From NCBI RefSeq assembly GCF_018860155.1, contig NZ_JAHKNI010000002.1, positions 186,001 to 250,000 on the forward strand: a stretch of DNA of 64,000 nt. The letters are read 5' to 3'. The DNA is from Nocardia albiluteola (GTDB taxonomy: Bacteria; Actinomycetota; Actinomycetes; Mycobacteriales; Mycobacteriaceae). Made by a program: the position numbers and the translations under genes. Under the pieces are notes generated by a model that saw only the letters and a program-made list of their open reading frames with translations, did no database searches and was not told where the DNA came from. Positions 32,441-41,988 of the stretch are shown piece after piece. How positions within the stretch are numbered: position 1 is the stretch's first letter; every line of letters starts with the position of its first letter.

Positions 32441-33646
32441 TCAGAAGAACCAGCCGAGCACGGGGTCGCGCTCGGTCTCGAAGGCGGCGTCCAGGGCGCG
32501 CAGGTGGGCGGCGTCCTTCGCCTGGATGCGGCCCGCCGCGGCGAGGACCCGGGCGCGGTGGGCGCCGAGGTAGAGCGCGCCGAGCACGTCGAGCCCGAGG
32601 TCGATATCGGCGGGACGGGACGTCGGTGCGCATTCGGCGATGCCGTCGCGTATCCGCAGCGCGAAGGCTCCGCCCGCATCACGGAACGGATCACGCACCG
32701 CGACAACGACATCCAGCTCGTCCCGGTACGTGCGCGCGGTCAGTGCCGCGGGAACGTCCATCGGGCGCAGCCAGAGCCCGTCGAAGCGCCCGGTGGTCCG
32801 GACCAGCCGGGCGTCGGTGAACAAATGGGGGAGTGGATCGTCGGGCGCGACGACCGCCTCGATCCGTTCGTTCAGCTCCAGCGCGGCCAGCGCCCGCCAC
32901 AACGCCGCGTGCGCCTCGGCGGTCACCGCGCGCAGCTCCACCACCTCGATCGAGTTGCCGGATTCGCGCCGGTGGTAGCGGTACAGCGCATACCCGTCGT
33001 CGTGGACGAACGCCGCCAGCGCGCTGCCGCCCCCGTGCAGCCGGGGCAGGTCCTCGAATCGCCAGTTCCACGAGGGTTCGGGCCGCGCCTGGGCGCCCGG
33101 GACCAGCCGCCGCCAGCGGTCGTACAGCGCCGGAACCACCTGCCGCGCAACGGAAATCGGTGCGATGGTGACGCCGCCCGGATCGGGGGCCTCGGGGTGG
33201 AATTGCGCGAACCGCCGATCGAAGCGGATGTGCTGCGCGACGACGGCCGGTCCGTATCCGAAGCGCCCGTAGATTCCGCCCTGACTGGCAGTGAAGATCG
33301 TCAGCGGCAGCCCGTCCGCCTCGGTGCGCCGATGCTGTTCGACGTACATGGTGCGCAGGATGCCCCGGCGCCGATGAGTTGGCGCCACAACGACATTCGC
33401 CAGCGCGGCCACCTCGACCGCGCGCCCGCCCGGTACCGTCAGCAGCTGGCGGCGTGCGGCGGCCGCGCCGACGAGCCGCTCGTCATCGTGTACCAGGATC
33501 CAATCCTCGAGCGGGAACAGTTCGAATTCCCGGTCGATCTCGTCGGGATCGCTGAACGCCCCGAAACAGATGCCGGTCAGCAGTCGTACCTCGTCCGCAT
33601 CGGCCGCGGTACCGGATCGCAGAGTCATGCCCGACGTCGATGTCAT
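32441..33646 (-). CDS. Eis-family GNAT N-acetyltransferase
   Basis: A 401-residue protein with the Eis architecture: two GNAT domains and a C-terminal SCP2-like domain. The acetyl-CoA loop is VVAPTHRRRGILRTMYVEQH (~88-107), and the catalytic Tyr region reads QGGIYGRFGYGPAV (~125-138). The protein ends in WFF, so the C-terminal Phe carboxylate used as base in Eis enzymes is preserved. In mycobacteria Eis acetylates aminoglycosides at several amines and also proteins; substrates here are unproven. I chose the ATG at 33646; MTLRSG at 33628 is also possible. Hexamer formation is typical of the family. Confidence 0.88.
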   Translation of the reverse strand: MTSTSGMTLRSGTAADADEVRLLTGICFGAFSDPDEIDREFELFPLEDWILVHDDERLVGAAAARRQLLTVPGGRAVEVAALANVVVAPTHRRRGILRTMYVEQHRRTEADGLPLTIFTASQGGIYGRFGYGPAVVAQHIRFDRRFAQFHPEAPDPGGVTIAPISVARQVVPALYDRWRRLVPGAQARPEPSWNWRFEDLPRLHGGGSALAAFVHDDGYALYRYHRRESGNSIEVVELRAVTAEAHAALWRALAALELNERIEAVVAPDDPLPHLFTDARLVRTTGRFDGLWLRPMDVPAALTARTYRDELDVVVAVRDPFRDAGGAFALRIRDGIAECAPTSRPADIDLGLDVLGALYLGAHRARVLAAAGRIQAKDAAHLRALDAAFETERDPVLGWFF

Positions 33647-33731
33647 ACGTGCACCATTGCACGCATCGGCACAACTCCGCACCCCCGTTATCGGCGTGCC
33701 CCGGACGTCGATTCCGTACCTGTCCCGTGGA

Positions 33732-33770
33732 CCGGCCGACCTGTCATCCCCTCCGAGACAGGTCGGCCGG
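33732..33770 (-). terminator. Terminator hairpin downstream of the AI-2E-type permease
   Basis: CCGGCCGACCTGTC (33732-33745) and GACAGGTCGGCCGG (33757-33770) form a perfect 14-bp stem with an 11-nt loop between the permease stop and the Eis-family start. The rest of this 208-bp gap holds no feature I can support. Confidence 0.75.
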
Positions 33771-33854
33771 GCTCCGCGATCGTGAGCCTCACCCGGCCTC
33801 ACACCACCTACGATGCCGCCCCGCGCTCGGCGCGCGCTTAACAAGACCTTGCAG

Positions 33855-35030
33855 CTAGCGCTTGCGTCGCCGCCACAGCCGGTAGCGGGAATTCGTCCGA
33901 TCGATCCGCGGATCCTCGGCCACCTCGTACCGCTTGACGTACTCGCTCAGGAAACCCTGCACGGTCGCGGTCGCGGGAATCGCCAGCAGCGCACCGACCG
34001 CACCCAGCAGCGCCCCACCGGCCAGCACCGCCAGCAGCGCGACCGCGGCGTTCACATCGACGGTGCGCGCGGTGATGCGCGGCTGCAGCAGGTAGTCCTG
34101 GAACCACTGGTAGACGATCGAGAACACGATGATCCACACCGCATCGATCGGGTGGATGGTGAGCGCCACCAGCACCGGCAGGCTGCCCGCGATGTAGGTG
34201 CCGATCGTCGGGACGAACGAGGCGACCACGCCGAACCACACGCCCAGCGCGAGCGCGTTGGGCAGCCCGAGGATCGCCAGGAACACCCCGTGCGCCAGGG
34301 CCGAGATCACCGCCAGCAGCGCACGCGAGTACAGGTAGCCGCCGGTCTTGGCGATGGCCAGGTCCCAGGCCCGGAGCACCTCGTGCTGGCGGGCGGGCGG
34401 CAGCATCGAGCAGACCGTGCGACGCAGTTTGGGTCCGTCGGCGGTCAGATACACGCTGAACAGCCCGGCGGTGATCACCTGGGCCAGTCCGCCCAGCACG
34501 GTGCTGGACAGACCCCAGGCGTTGTTGGCCGCGGTCTGGGCGTAGTTGCTCAGGACGTTGGAATCGTGCAGCAGCCGATCGCGCAGCTGGGTGACCGTGA
34601 AGTGTTGATGGAACCGGTGATTGATCCACTCGACGAGTTGGTTGATCAGCCCGGGCAGCTCGTGCAGCAGATTTGTCACCGTCTCGACCAGCAGCGTGAC
34701 CAGCGCCGCGAGAAATCCGCCGACACCGGCGAACAGCAGCACGAACACCGCCGCGGTGGCCAGGCCACGATGCACCCCGTGCGCGGCCAGCACGTTCACC
34801 GCGGGCTCGGTGGCCAGGGAGACGAAGAAGGCGACCATCAAGATGGTGAACAGGCCGAGCAGTTTGTGTCCGGCCCAGTCGATGATCTGATAGGCGCCCA
34901 GCAGCGCGAACGCCAGGACCATCGCCCGGGGCAGCCAGGGGGGCATGTGGCGGCCGCCGAGTGCGGTCGCCGGTGTCTGCTCGCTTTCCGGCGCCTGCGC
35001 TTCGCCTGACTCGTCCGGATTTTCAGCCAC
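33855..35030 (-). CDS. AI-2E-family (PerM/YdiK) permease
   Basis: A 391-residue membrane protein with about eight helices. After a hydrophilic tail the first helices are MPPWLPRAMVLAFALLGAYQ and LLGLFTILMVAFFVSLATEP. The family motif SFVPTIGTYIAGSLPVLVAL (~278-297) and the late Gly-rich helix VALLAVLAGGALLGAVGALL match AI-2E transporters. The C-terminus is strongly basic (RLWRRRKR). Despite the name, few members are shown to move autoinducer-2; some act as antiporters, so the substrate is open. It stands between the STAND gene and a strong terminator. Confidence 0.88.
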   Translation of the reverse strand: MAENPDESGEAQAPESEQTPATALGGRHMPPWLPRAMVLAFALLGAYQIIDWAGHKLLGLFTILMVAFFVSLATEPAVNVLAAHGVHRGLATAAVFVLLFAGVGGFLAALVTLLVETVTNLLHELPGLINQLVEWINHRFHQHFTVTQLRDRLLHDSNVLSNYAQTAANNAWGLSSTVLGGLAQVITAGLFSVYLTADGPKLRRTVCSMLPPARQHEVLRAWDLAIAKTGGYLYSRALLAVISALAHGVFLAILGLPNALALGVWFGVVASFVPTIGTYIAGSLPVLVALTIHPIDAVWIIVFSIVYQWFQDYLLQPRITARTVDVNAAVALLAVLAGGALLGAVGALLAIPATATVQGFLSEYVKRYEVAEDPRIDRTNSRYRLWRRRKR

Positions 35031-35138
35031 CGTCCCAGTCTGCCCGCAACGGCGCGGTTTACGCCTCTGCGACCCGCGCGGCGCGTGGGCTGGAGTGTCG
35101 TTTCGGAACGTCGCGGGGCCTGGACATCACCACGGCGC

Positions 35139-36809
35139 TCAGCCGACGTTCTCGAAGTCGAGCGCCGGTGGATCTTCCGCGGTGCCGAGCTCCAGCCGTG
35201 CCGACGCGCGCAGAAAATTCGTCGCCGTGGGGCTGAGGGTGGGATCGGCATGGTTGATCGCCGTGGTCAGGCGGATGCTGCGATAGAGCAGCCCGAGATC
35301 GCGTCCCGCGGAATCCCATTCTGCCGCATCCTCCTCGATTCGCTGCCGCCAGAGCAACATCGGGCGATTGTCCGCGATCCAGCCGCGCAGCCGGTCCCAG
35401 CGCAGCAGCGCGTCGTGAATCAGGCTGGCGTGCCGGGATTCCAAGGAGATGAGCCGGGCCTGGACCAGGCGCTCCAGGAGCGCATGACCGGACGCGCTGC
35501 GGTCGGCGATGCGCCGCAGCTCGGTGATGGGGGCGCGGCGGGGCAGCACGCCGTCGCGGTGCACGGTGATCAGGGTCAGTAGAAGCTGTCGCGCGTCGAC
35601 CCGTTCGGATGGGGACAGCGACGCCCACACCTGCTCCGCCAGTGCGCAGGTGACCTCCGCGACCCCGCCGATCCGGCGGTACGTCCCGAGGTCCACCCGG
35701 TCGGCCGTGTGTGCCGACCACAGCTCCTGCATCGTGGCGAACAGCAGGGGCAGGTTGCCCGGATCGGCGGCGGGGCGATCGGGCCGCCGCCGCCCGGCCT
35801 CCAGCGCGGTGAGCACCAGCTCGGTGACTCCCGGGTCGATCGAAACACCCTGCGCCCGAAGCGGTCCGGTGATCACCGACGCCATCTCCTGCCGCAGCAT
35901 GGGACTCAGCGTGAAACTGTTGTGCTGCACCGCATTCAGTAGCCAGGAGTATCGCGTGCAGCCGATCAGCGCGTCGGATCGGACCGAGATGAGCACCGTG
36001 CCCGCGCCCGCCAAGCGTTTGAGCCGGATCAGAAACGACTCGCGGGCAACGGGGGAGACGTCCGGATCGTAGAGCTCCTCGAACTGATCGACGATGAGCA
36101 GCAGGCGACGCTTGCCCGAGCGCCGTTGTGCCGCCTCGAGATCGCCGCCGAAGGCCCGGGTCAGCGCGCGCAGCGGATCTCGGCCGGGCGTGATGTAGGC
36201 GACCGACCACTGCCCGCCCTCCGCGCCCAGCGCCGGCAGCAGTCCGGCCCGCAGCAGCGCCGTCTTCCCGACCCCCGAAGCGCCGGTGAGCACGATCATG
36301 TCCGCCGGCCGCTGCGGGCTCGCGGACATGCGCACCATGCCAAGCAGGGCGGTGAGAGCCCTTCTGCGCCCGTAGAAGACCGCCTCGTGCTCCCCCGAGT
36401 ACGCGCCGCCGGCGGGATAGGGGGAGCTCGTCCGGGGCGTTGCCGCCTCCGCGGGTGCGGCACGCGCGGCCTCCCACAGGGAGCGCCACGCCCGCAAATT
36501 CACTGTGTCGCTGGGAGTTCCGGCCCGCCGCCGGGCCCGCGCCCCCAGGACCTGCAACACCGGGAGCAACGACTCGAATCGCGCCGGGACATTGCGCCCG
36601 TTCAGCCAATCGCTGATCCGCTGCGCCGAGGCTCGCGCCGGGCGCCGCTCCCCGCTCGCGTGCCGGACGCGCTGCTGCGCCAGCATCGCGACGTTGCGCA
36701 ACGACGGTGCGCCCGCCGCGCGATGCAGGGCGGACAGGCGCCGCGTGAACTCGAGACGTGCCGACCCCCCGAGGTCGGCGTGACGGTCAATGCCAGGTAC
36801 TACCTGCAT
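35139..36809 (-). CDS. STAND NTPase (nSTAND1 type) with N-terminal HTH and no sensor repeats
   Basis: A 556-residue predicted signalling ATPase. Residues ~15-85 are an HTH-like module (LEFTRRLSALHRAAGAPSLR, ASAQRISDWLNGRNVPARFE) common in actinobacterial STAND proteins. The NTPase follows: Walker A LTGASGVGKTALLRA (~172-186) and Walker B RLLLIVDQFEELYDPD (~238-253), then helical and winged-helix parts (NLPLLFATMQELW, LISLESRHASLIHDALLRWD). Typical relatives continue into many WD40 or TPR repeats that sense a trigger; this one stops right after the helical domain (SPTATNFLRASARL). STAND proteins serve in regulation, cell death and antiphage defence. Which applies here is unknown. Confidence 0.8.
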   Translation of the reverse strand: MQVVPGIDRHADLGGSARLEFTRRLSALHRAAGAPSLRNVAMLAQQRVRHASGERRPARASAQRISDWLNGRNVPARFESLLPVLQVLGARARRRAGTPSDTVNLRAWRSLWEAARAAPAEAATPRTSSPYPAGGAYSGEHEAVFYGRRRALTALLGMVRMSASPQRPADMIVLTGASGVGKTALLRAGLLPALGAEGGQWSVAYITPGRDPLRALTRAFGGDLEAAQRRSGKRRLLLIVDQFEELYDPDVSPVARESFLIRLKRLAGAGTVLISVRSDALIGCTRYSWLLNAVQHNSFTLSPMLRQEMASVITGPLRAQGVSIDPGVTELVLTALEAGRRRPDRPAADPGNLPLLFATMQELWSAHTADRVDLGTYRRIGGVAEVTCALAEQVWASLSPSERVDARQLLLTLITVHRDGVLPRRAPITELRRIADRSASGHALLERLVQARLISLESRHASLIHDALLRWDRLRGWIADNRPMLLWRQRIEEDAAEWDSAGRDLGLLYRSIRLTTAINHADPTLSPTATNFLRASARLELGTAEDPPALDFENVG

Positions 36810-36959
36810 CCGATCCCCCGAAATGCTTCATGGTCCACCCCGTCGAACGGGTGCACCGTCGAATGTCTTCAAGGCGATTAGACGCAGCCGGTGCTGTTTC
36901 GGTTCCCGCCCGGCGGGCGCGAAATCTCGACGGCCGGTAGGCCCTTGCCACCGGACGGC

Positions 36960-36997
36960 ACAGGGGCCCGCTTCCGAATTCGGGAGCGGGCCCCTGT
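36960..36997 (-). terminator. Strong terminator hairpin downstream of gltA
   Basis: ACAGGGGCCCGCT (36960-36972) and AGCGGGCCCCTGT (36985-36997) form a perfect 13-bp stem whose loop contains the palindrome CCGAATTCGG. It lies 36 bp past the gltA stop. The 36810-36959 stretch, upstream of the STAND gene, shows nothing else. Confidence 0.8.
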
Positions 36998-37032
36998 GGG
37001 GAGAGTCGGCGCGAGCCGCGGGGGATTCGGCC

Positions 37033-38346
37033 TCAGCGACCGTTGATCTCGGTGAAATCGCGCTCGCCGTAGCCGGTGTAGATCTGGCGCGGGCGGCCGA
37101 TCTTCAAGGGCTCGCTCTGCAGTTCGCGCCAGTGGGCGATCCAGCCGGGGAGCCGGCCCATCGCGAACAGCACGGTGAACATGCGGGTGGGGAAGCCCAT
37201 CGCGCGGTAGATCACGCCGGTGTAGAAGTCGACGTTCGGGTACAGGCGGCGTGAGACGAAGTAGTCGTCGGCCAGGGCGACCTCTTCGAGCTGCTTGGCG
37301 ATGTCCAGCAGCGGGTCCTGCACGCCGAGCTTGCCGAGGATCTGGTCGGCGGTCTTCTTCACGATGGTCGCGCGGGGGTCGTAGTTGCGGTAGACGCGGT
37401 GCCCGAAGCCCATCAGCTTCACGCCGTCTTCCTTGTTCTTGACCTTGCGCACGAACTCCTTGACGTCACCGCCGGAATCCTTGATGCCGTCGAGCATCTC
37501 GAGCACGGCCTGGTTGGCGCCGCCGTGCAGCGGGCCCCACAGCGCGTTGATGCCGCCGGACACCGAGGTGAACAGGTTGGCGTCCGAGGAGCCGACCAGG
37601 CGCACGGTGGAGGTGGAGCAGTTCTGCTCGTGGTCCGCGTGCAGGATCAGCAGCATGTCCAGCGCGGCGGCGACCTCGGGGTCGACCTCGTAGGGCTCGG
37701 CCGGGAAGCCGAAGGTCATCCGCAGGAAGTTCTCCACCAGCGACAGCGAGTTGTCCGGGTACAGGAACGGCTGGCCGACCGACTTCTTGTAGGCGTAGGC
37801 CGCGATGGTCGGCAGCTTGGCCAGCAGGCGGATGGTGGACAGCTCGACCTGCTCGGGATCGCGCGGATCCAGCGAGTCCTGGTAGTAGGCCGACAGCGCG
37901 TTCACCGCGCTGGACAGCACCGGCATCGGGTGCGCGTTGCGGGGGAAGCCGTCGAAGAAGCGCTTGAGATCCTCGTGCAGCAGGGTGTGCCGGCGGATCC
38001 GGTCGGTGAAGTTCTCGAGCTGGGCCGTGGTCGGCAGCTCACCGTAGATGAGCAGGTAGCTGACCTCGATGAAGTTCGAGCGGGCGGCGAGCTGCTCGAT
38101 CGGGTATCCGCGGTAGCGCAGGATCCCGGCCTCGCCGTCGATGTAGGTGATGGCCGACTTGGTCGGCGCGGTGTTGGTGAAACCGGGGTCGTAGGTCACG
38201 TACCCGGTGCTGGCCAGCAGCTTTCCGAGATCGATTCCGTCGTTGCCCTCGGCGGCCTTGGCGATGGTCATGGGATACTCGCCACCCGGGTAGGAAAGTA
38301 CCGGCTTGGCGTCGTCGTCGACGTTGATGATGTTCTCAGCGGGCAC
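37033..38346 (-). CDS. gltA: Citrate synthase, type I (GltA2-like)
   Basis: A 437-residue enzyme condensing oxaloacetate and acetyl-CoA to citrate, the entry step of the TCA cycle. The catalytic His regions are seen in LHADHEQNCSTSTVRLVGSS and LWGPLHGGANQAVLEML, and the [19 protein letters not shown] motif contains the third active-site region. The catalytic Asp is near PNVDFYTGVIYRAMGFP. The N-terminal extension (NIINVDDDAKPVLSYPGGEY) marks the hexameric-type long enzymes. It resembles M. tuberculosis GltA2 (Rv0896). A GTG start is preceded by AGAGGGATC. A 19-bp palindrome lies upstream. A second citrate synthase gene lies at 40790. Confidence 0.95.
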   Translation of the reverse strand: MPAENIINVDDDAKPVLSYPGGEYPMTIAKAAEGNDGIDLGKLLASTGYVTYDPGFTNTAPTKSAITYIDGEAGILRYRGYPIEQLAARSNFIEVSYLLIYGELPTTAQLENFTDRIRRHTLLHEDLKRFFDGFPRNAHPMPVLSSAVNALSAYYQDSLDPRDPEQVELSTIRLLAKLPTIAAYAYKKSVGQPFLYPDNSLSLVENFLRMTFGFPAEPYEVDPEVAAALDMLLILHADHEQNCSTSTVRLVGSSDANLFTSVSGGINALWGPLHGGANQAVLEMLDGIKDSGGDVKEFVRKVKNKEDGVKLMGFGHRVYRNYDPRATIVKKTADQILGKLGVQDPLLDIAKQLEEVALADDYFVSRRLYPNVDFYTGVIYRAMGFPTRMFTVLFAMGRLPGWIAHWRELQSEPLKIGRPRQIYTGYGERDFTEINGR

Positions 38347-38472
38347 GGAAGGATCCCTCTCAGGCTAGAACCGGTGGGCACCGGGCACGGTCGGCGTCCG
38401 ATGCGCTCGGCGTCAACGCTAGCCGCTGGCCGTAAGTAGACATTCGGGAGGGTCGCGTTAACTACCTCTCGG

Positions 38473-38491
38473 TCACTTGTGTTCGAAGTGA
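38473..38491. promoter_or_regulatory. Inverted repeat between gltA and the MFS gene
   Basis: TCACTT (38473-38478) and AAGTGA (38486-38491) flank GTGTTCG. The 19-bp element is 127 bp upstream of the gltA start and could be an operator. It is weak evidence on its own. Confidence 0.35.
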
Positions 38492-38527
38492 GCTCGGACG
38501 GGGTCGCGTGGTAGAACCCTCGGGCGC

Positions 38528-39874
38528 TCAGGCAACCGGGATTTCGGCATGTGCGCGGCCTACTCGGTACCGTACGAAGGCCGGGAAAGCCAGTGCCGCG
38601 ACGACCATTCCGGCGACCACCAGCGCCCCGCCGCCCGCCGCGGCGACCGCGGTGCCCAGTGCCGCCGCCGCGAAACCGTGGGCAACATCACCCAGGCGCG
38701 GCCCGCCCGCGACCACCACGATGTACACCCCCTGCAGCCGCCCGCGCATCTCGTCGGTCGCTACCTGCTGCAGCATGGTGGTGCGCAGCGCCGCGGAGAA
38801 CATGTCGACCGCGCCGCCGAAGGCCAGGCAGCCCACCGCGACCCACAGCCCGGTGCTCGTGCTCAGCGCATGCCCGGTCGCGCCGACGGCCACCCCGAAA
38901 CCGACCATCGCCGCACCCCACAGCGCGATGCAGATCACCACGGCCCGCCCCTGCCGGCGCACGTGCGTCAGCCAGCCCGAACAGATTCCGCCCGCCACCG
39001 CGCCCGCCGAGAGCGAGGCGAACAGCAGGCCCAGCGCGCGCCCGCCGGTGATCGGATCGCCGAAGGTCTCGTGGGCGAGTTCGGGGAACAGCGCGCGCGG
39101 CATGCCGAACACCATGGCGACGATGTCGACCGCGAACGAGGCCAGCAGGATCCGCTGGGTGGCCAGATACGCGAATCCGTCGGCGACCGCGCGCAATCCG
39201 GCCCGCCTGGTCTCGCCGGTCGGCGGCACCGCGGGCAGCCGCCACACCGCCCACAGCGTCGCCAGCAGCGCCACCGAGTCGATCAGATAGAGCGTCGCCA
39301 GCCCCGTCACGGGGATCAGCACACCGGCCAGCACGGGCCCGGCGATCGCGCCGAACTGCATCACCGTCGCGTTCAGCGAGTTGGCCGCGGGCAGCAGATG
39401 CCCGGGCAGCAGGCGCGGGTAGATGGCGCTGCGGGTGGGCTGATTGACCGCGAAGAACGCCTGCTGCACCGAGAACAGGCCCAGGACCAGCCAGACGTTG
39501 TGCACTCCGGCCGCGGCCTGGGCCCAGAAGGCCACCGAGGTCAGCCCGGTGCCGGTGCTGGTGATCAGCAGCAGCGTGCGGCGGTCCATGACATCGGCCA
39601 GCGCCCCGCCCCACAGGCCGAACACGATCAGCGGGACCAGCCCGAACAGCCCCGCGAGGCCCACATAGCCCGAGCTGTGGGTGATCTGGAAGATCTGCTG
39701 CGGCACCGCCACGACGGACAGCTGCGCGCCGATCACGGTGACGACATTGGTCGTCCAGAGACGGCGGAAGTCCGCGGTGCGGAGCGGGGTGATGTCGGCG
39801 AGCAGCTTCACCGGCGGCGCGTTAACGGTTTCGGCACGATCACCTATCTTGGGCGATTCATCCCATGACTTCAA
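38528..39874 (-). CDS. MFS transporter
   Basis: A 448-residue membrane protein with about twelve helices, of the MFS_3/enterobactin-exporter-like type: LRTADFRRLWTTNVVTVIGA at the start, the loop A motif WGGALADVMDRRTLLLITST, and the partner motif in the second half (QVATDEMRGRLQGVYIVVVA). Members export siderophores, macrolides or other small molecules; the substrate is not evident. The only plausible start is TTG 39874, giving MKSWDESPK. A terminator is not obvious. It is 20 bp downstream of pdxH on the same strand, so the two are probably co-transcribed. Confidence 0.88.
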   Translation of the reverse strand: MKSWDESPKIGDRAETVNAPPVKLLADITPLRTADFRRLWTTNVVTVIGAQLSVVAVPQQIFQITHSSGYVGLAGLFGLVPLIVFGLWGGALADVMDRRTLLLITSTGTGLTSVAFWAQAAAGVHNVWLVLGLFSVQQAFFAVNQPTRSAIYPRLLPGHLLPAANSLNATVMQFGAIAGPVLAGVLIPVTGLATLYLIDSVALLATLWAVWRLPAVPPTGETRRAGLRAVADGFAYLATQRILLASFAVDIVAMVFGMPRALFPELAHETFGDPITGGRALGLLFASLSAGAVAGGICSGWLTHVRRQGRAVVICIALWGAAMVGFGVAVGATGHALSTSTGLWVAVGCLAFGGAVDMFSAALRTTMLQQVATDEMRGRLQGVYIVVVAGGPRLGDVAHGFAAAALGTAVAAAGGGALVVAGMVVAALAFPAFVRYRVGRAHAEIPVA

Positions 39875-39893
39875 CCCGTCGCGGCGAGCCCCG

Positions 39894-40634
39894 CTACGGC
39901 TGGAGGCGCTCCACCGCCACCGCCGCCTCCGGATTCGCCCCGTCCAGCGTCACCCGGATGCGGTTGTGCAGGCGGCTGCGACGGCCCTGCCAGAACTCGA
40001 CGGTGTCGGGGCGCAGCTGATAGCCGCCCCAGTTCGCGGGCACCGGAAGCTGTTCGACGTCGGCGAAACGGGCGGTCACGTCCGCCAGGGCCTTGTCCAG
40101 CTCGGCCCGCGAGGCGACCGGCCGCGACTGCTGCGAGGCCCAGGCCCCGAGCTGGGAGTTGCGCGGGCGCGAACGCCAGTACACGGCGGTGACCTCGGGG
40201 GCGACCTGCCGCACCGGGCCGCGCAGTGTCACCTGCCGCCCGAGCGCGGGCCAGGCGAAGGTGATCGACGCGTAGGGGACCGCGGCGAGTTGATCGCCCT
40301 TCGCGGAATCGTAATTCGTGTAAAAAGTCACACCCGCGCCCGAGAGGCCCTTGCACAGGACCGTGCGCGAGGCGGGGCGCGGACCGGAATCGGTCATCTC
40401 CACGGTGGCCAGCGTCATCGCATTCGGCTCGGCCAGGCGGGCTCGGGTGGCCTGTTCGATCCAATTGCGCAGCAAAGGTTCCCAGCCGTCGTCCAGCCAG
40501 GATTCGTCCAGATCGGGGTCGCCGCCATATTCGGCGCGCATCGCCGCGATATCCATTTCCGCGCGCATCACCGCATCCACATCGGCGTGCGTTCCGGTTG
40601 CCACCGAACCTGGGAAATTCTGTTCCTCGCGCAT
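39894..40634 (-). CDS. pdxH: Pyridoxamine 5'-phosphate oxidase
   Basis: A 246-residue FMN enzyme that oxidises pyridoxine or pyridoxamine 5'-phosphate to PLP. The order of blocks matches Pdx[30 protein letters not shown] (FMN phosphate), [20 protein letters not shown], the [20 protein letters not shown] loop, and the C-terminal [16 protein letters not shown] signature. A -10-like TAACGT 7 nt before the ATG suggests a leaderless message. It is divergent from citA. PLP is needed by the aminotransferases encoded elsewhere in this window (2069-3250, serC), but no regulatory link is visible. Confidence 0.95.
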   Translation of the reverse strand: MREEQNFPGSVATGTHADVDAVMRAEMDIAAMRAEYGGDPDLDESWLDDGWEPLLRNWIEQATRARLAEPNAMTLATVEMTDSGPRPASRTVLCKGLSGAGVTFYTNYDSAKGDQLAAVPYASITFAWPALGRQVTLRGPVRQVAPEVTAVYWRSRPRNSQLGAWASQQSRPVASRAELDKALADVTARFADVEQLPVPANWGGYQLRPDTVEFWQGRRSRLHNRIRVTLDGANPEAAVAVERLQP

Positions 40635-40641
40635 GGACCAG

Positions 40642-40647
40642 ACGTTA
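40642..40647 (-). promoter_or_regulatory. Leaderless -10 box for pdxH
   Basis: On the minus strand TAACGT lies 7 nt upstream of the pdxH ATG at 40634, and no ribosome site is present. Confidence 0.5.
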
Positions 40648-40789
40648 CTCGGAAGTAGAACAGGGACTATCGTTCTTATCGATCGACGCGCGGCGCATTG
40701 CCGGAGACCCCCGCGTTGCCCGCGGATCGCAGTGAAACAGCGTGGTCGCCCACGGATCGTGCGGCCCGATTTGCAAGGAGAGTCATCGC

Positions 40790-41935
40790 ATGACTACCAG
40801 CGCCGCGGCATCCGCCGGCCCCGCAGTTCCCCCCGATTTCGTCAGCGGCCTGGAAGGTGTGGTGGCATTCACCACCGATATCGCCGAACCCGACAAGAAC
40901 GGCGGATCGCTGCGGTATCGGGGCGTGGACATCCAGGAGCTGGTCGGAAACCGGGTGACCTTCGGCGACGTGTGGGCGCTGCTGGTCGACGGCGAGTTCG
41001 GGCACGGGCTGCCTCCGGCCGAGCCGTTCCCGCTGCCGATCCACACCGGCGATGTCCGGGTGGACGTGCAGGCCGGTCTCGCGATGCTCGCCCCGATCTG
41101 GGGCTATCAGCCGCTGCTGGACATCGACGACGCCACCGCCCGCGAGAATCTGGCGCGCGCCTCGGTGATGGCGCTGTCGTATGTTGCGCAGTCCGCGCGC
41201 GGCATCTACCAGCCCGCGGTGCCGCAGAAGAAGATCGACGAGTGCACGACGGTCACCGAGCGGTTCATGACCCGCTGGAAGGGCGATCCGGACCCGCGGC
41301 ACACCGAGGCCATCGACGCCTACTGGGTCTCCGCGGCCGAGCACGGCATGAACGCCTCCACCTTCACCGCCCGCGTCATCGCCTCTACCGGCGCGGACGT
41401 GGCAGCGGCGCTGTCCGGCGCGATCGGCGCGATGTCCGGCCCGCTGCACGGCGGTGCCCCCGCCCGGGTGCTGCCGATGATCGAGGCGGTCGAGCGGTCC
41501 GGTGATGCGCGCGCCCTGGTCAAGGGCATCCTGGACCGCAAGGAAAAGCTGATGGGCTTCGGCCACCGGGTGTACCGGGCCGAGGATCCGCGCGCCCGCG
41601 TGCTGCGCGCCACCGCCAAGCGCCTCGACGCGCCCCGCTACGAGGTGGCCTCCGCGCTCGAGCAGGCCGCCCTGGCCGAGCTGCGCGAGCGCCGCCCCGA
41701 CCGTGCCATCGAGACCAATGTCGAATTCTGGGCCGCAGTGATCCTGGACTTCGCCGAGGTCCCAGCCCACATGATGCCCGCCATGTTCACCTGTGGCCGC
41801 ACCGCCGGCTGGTGCGCGCACATCATGGAGCAGAAGCAGCTCGGCAAGCTCGTGCGCCCGGCCGCGATCTACACCGGCCCGGCCCCGCGCAGCCCCGAGG
41901 CCGTGCCCGGCTGGTCGCTGGTCTCCGGAAAGTAG
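40790..41935 (+). CDS. citA: Citrate synthase 2 (CitA-like)
   Basis: A 381-residue citrate synthase of the shorter type, like M. tuberculosis CitA (Rv0889c). [20 protein letters not shown] is the N-terminal block. The active-site regions are [20 protein letters not shown] and [20 protein letters not shown], with [20 protein letters not shown] around the catalytic Asp. The catalytic His in the first region ([20 protein letters not shown]) is present. Related enzymes include 2-methylcitrate synthases, so propionyl-CoA use is possible. GGAGAG precedes the ATG at 40790; the frame is open upstream to 40742. A perfect hairpin terminator follows. Confidence 0.93.
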   Translation: MTTSAAASAGPAVPPDFVSGLEGVVAFTTDIAEPDKNGGSLRYRGVDIQELVGNRVTFGDVWALLVDGEFGHGLPPAEPFPLPIHTGDVRVDVQAGLAMLAPIWGYQPLLDIDDATARENLARASVMALSYVAQSARGIYQPAVPQKKIDECTTVTERFMTRWKGDPDPRHTEAIDAYWVSAAEHGMNASTFTARVIASTGADVAAALSGAIGAMSGPLHGGAPARVLPMIEAVERSGDARALVKGILDRKEKLMGFGHRVYRAEDPRARVLRATAKRLDAPRYEVASALEQAALAELRERRPDRAIETNVEFWAAVILDFAEVPAHMMPAMFTCGRTAGWCAHIMEQKQLGKLVRPAAIYTGPAPRSPEAVPGWSLVSGK

Positions 41936-41952
41936 TTCCGCACAGGAGCTTT

Positions 41953-41988
41953 CGAATGCCCGCAGCGCCTTGGTGCTGCGGGCATTCG
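41953..41988 (+). terminator. Terminator hairpin after citA
   Basis: CGAATGCCCGCAGC (41953-41966) and GCTGCGGGCATTCG (41975-41988) form a perfect 14-bp stem with an 8-nt loop. Confidence 0.8.
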
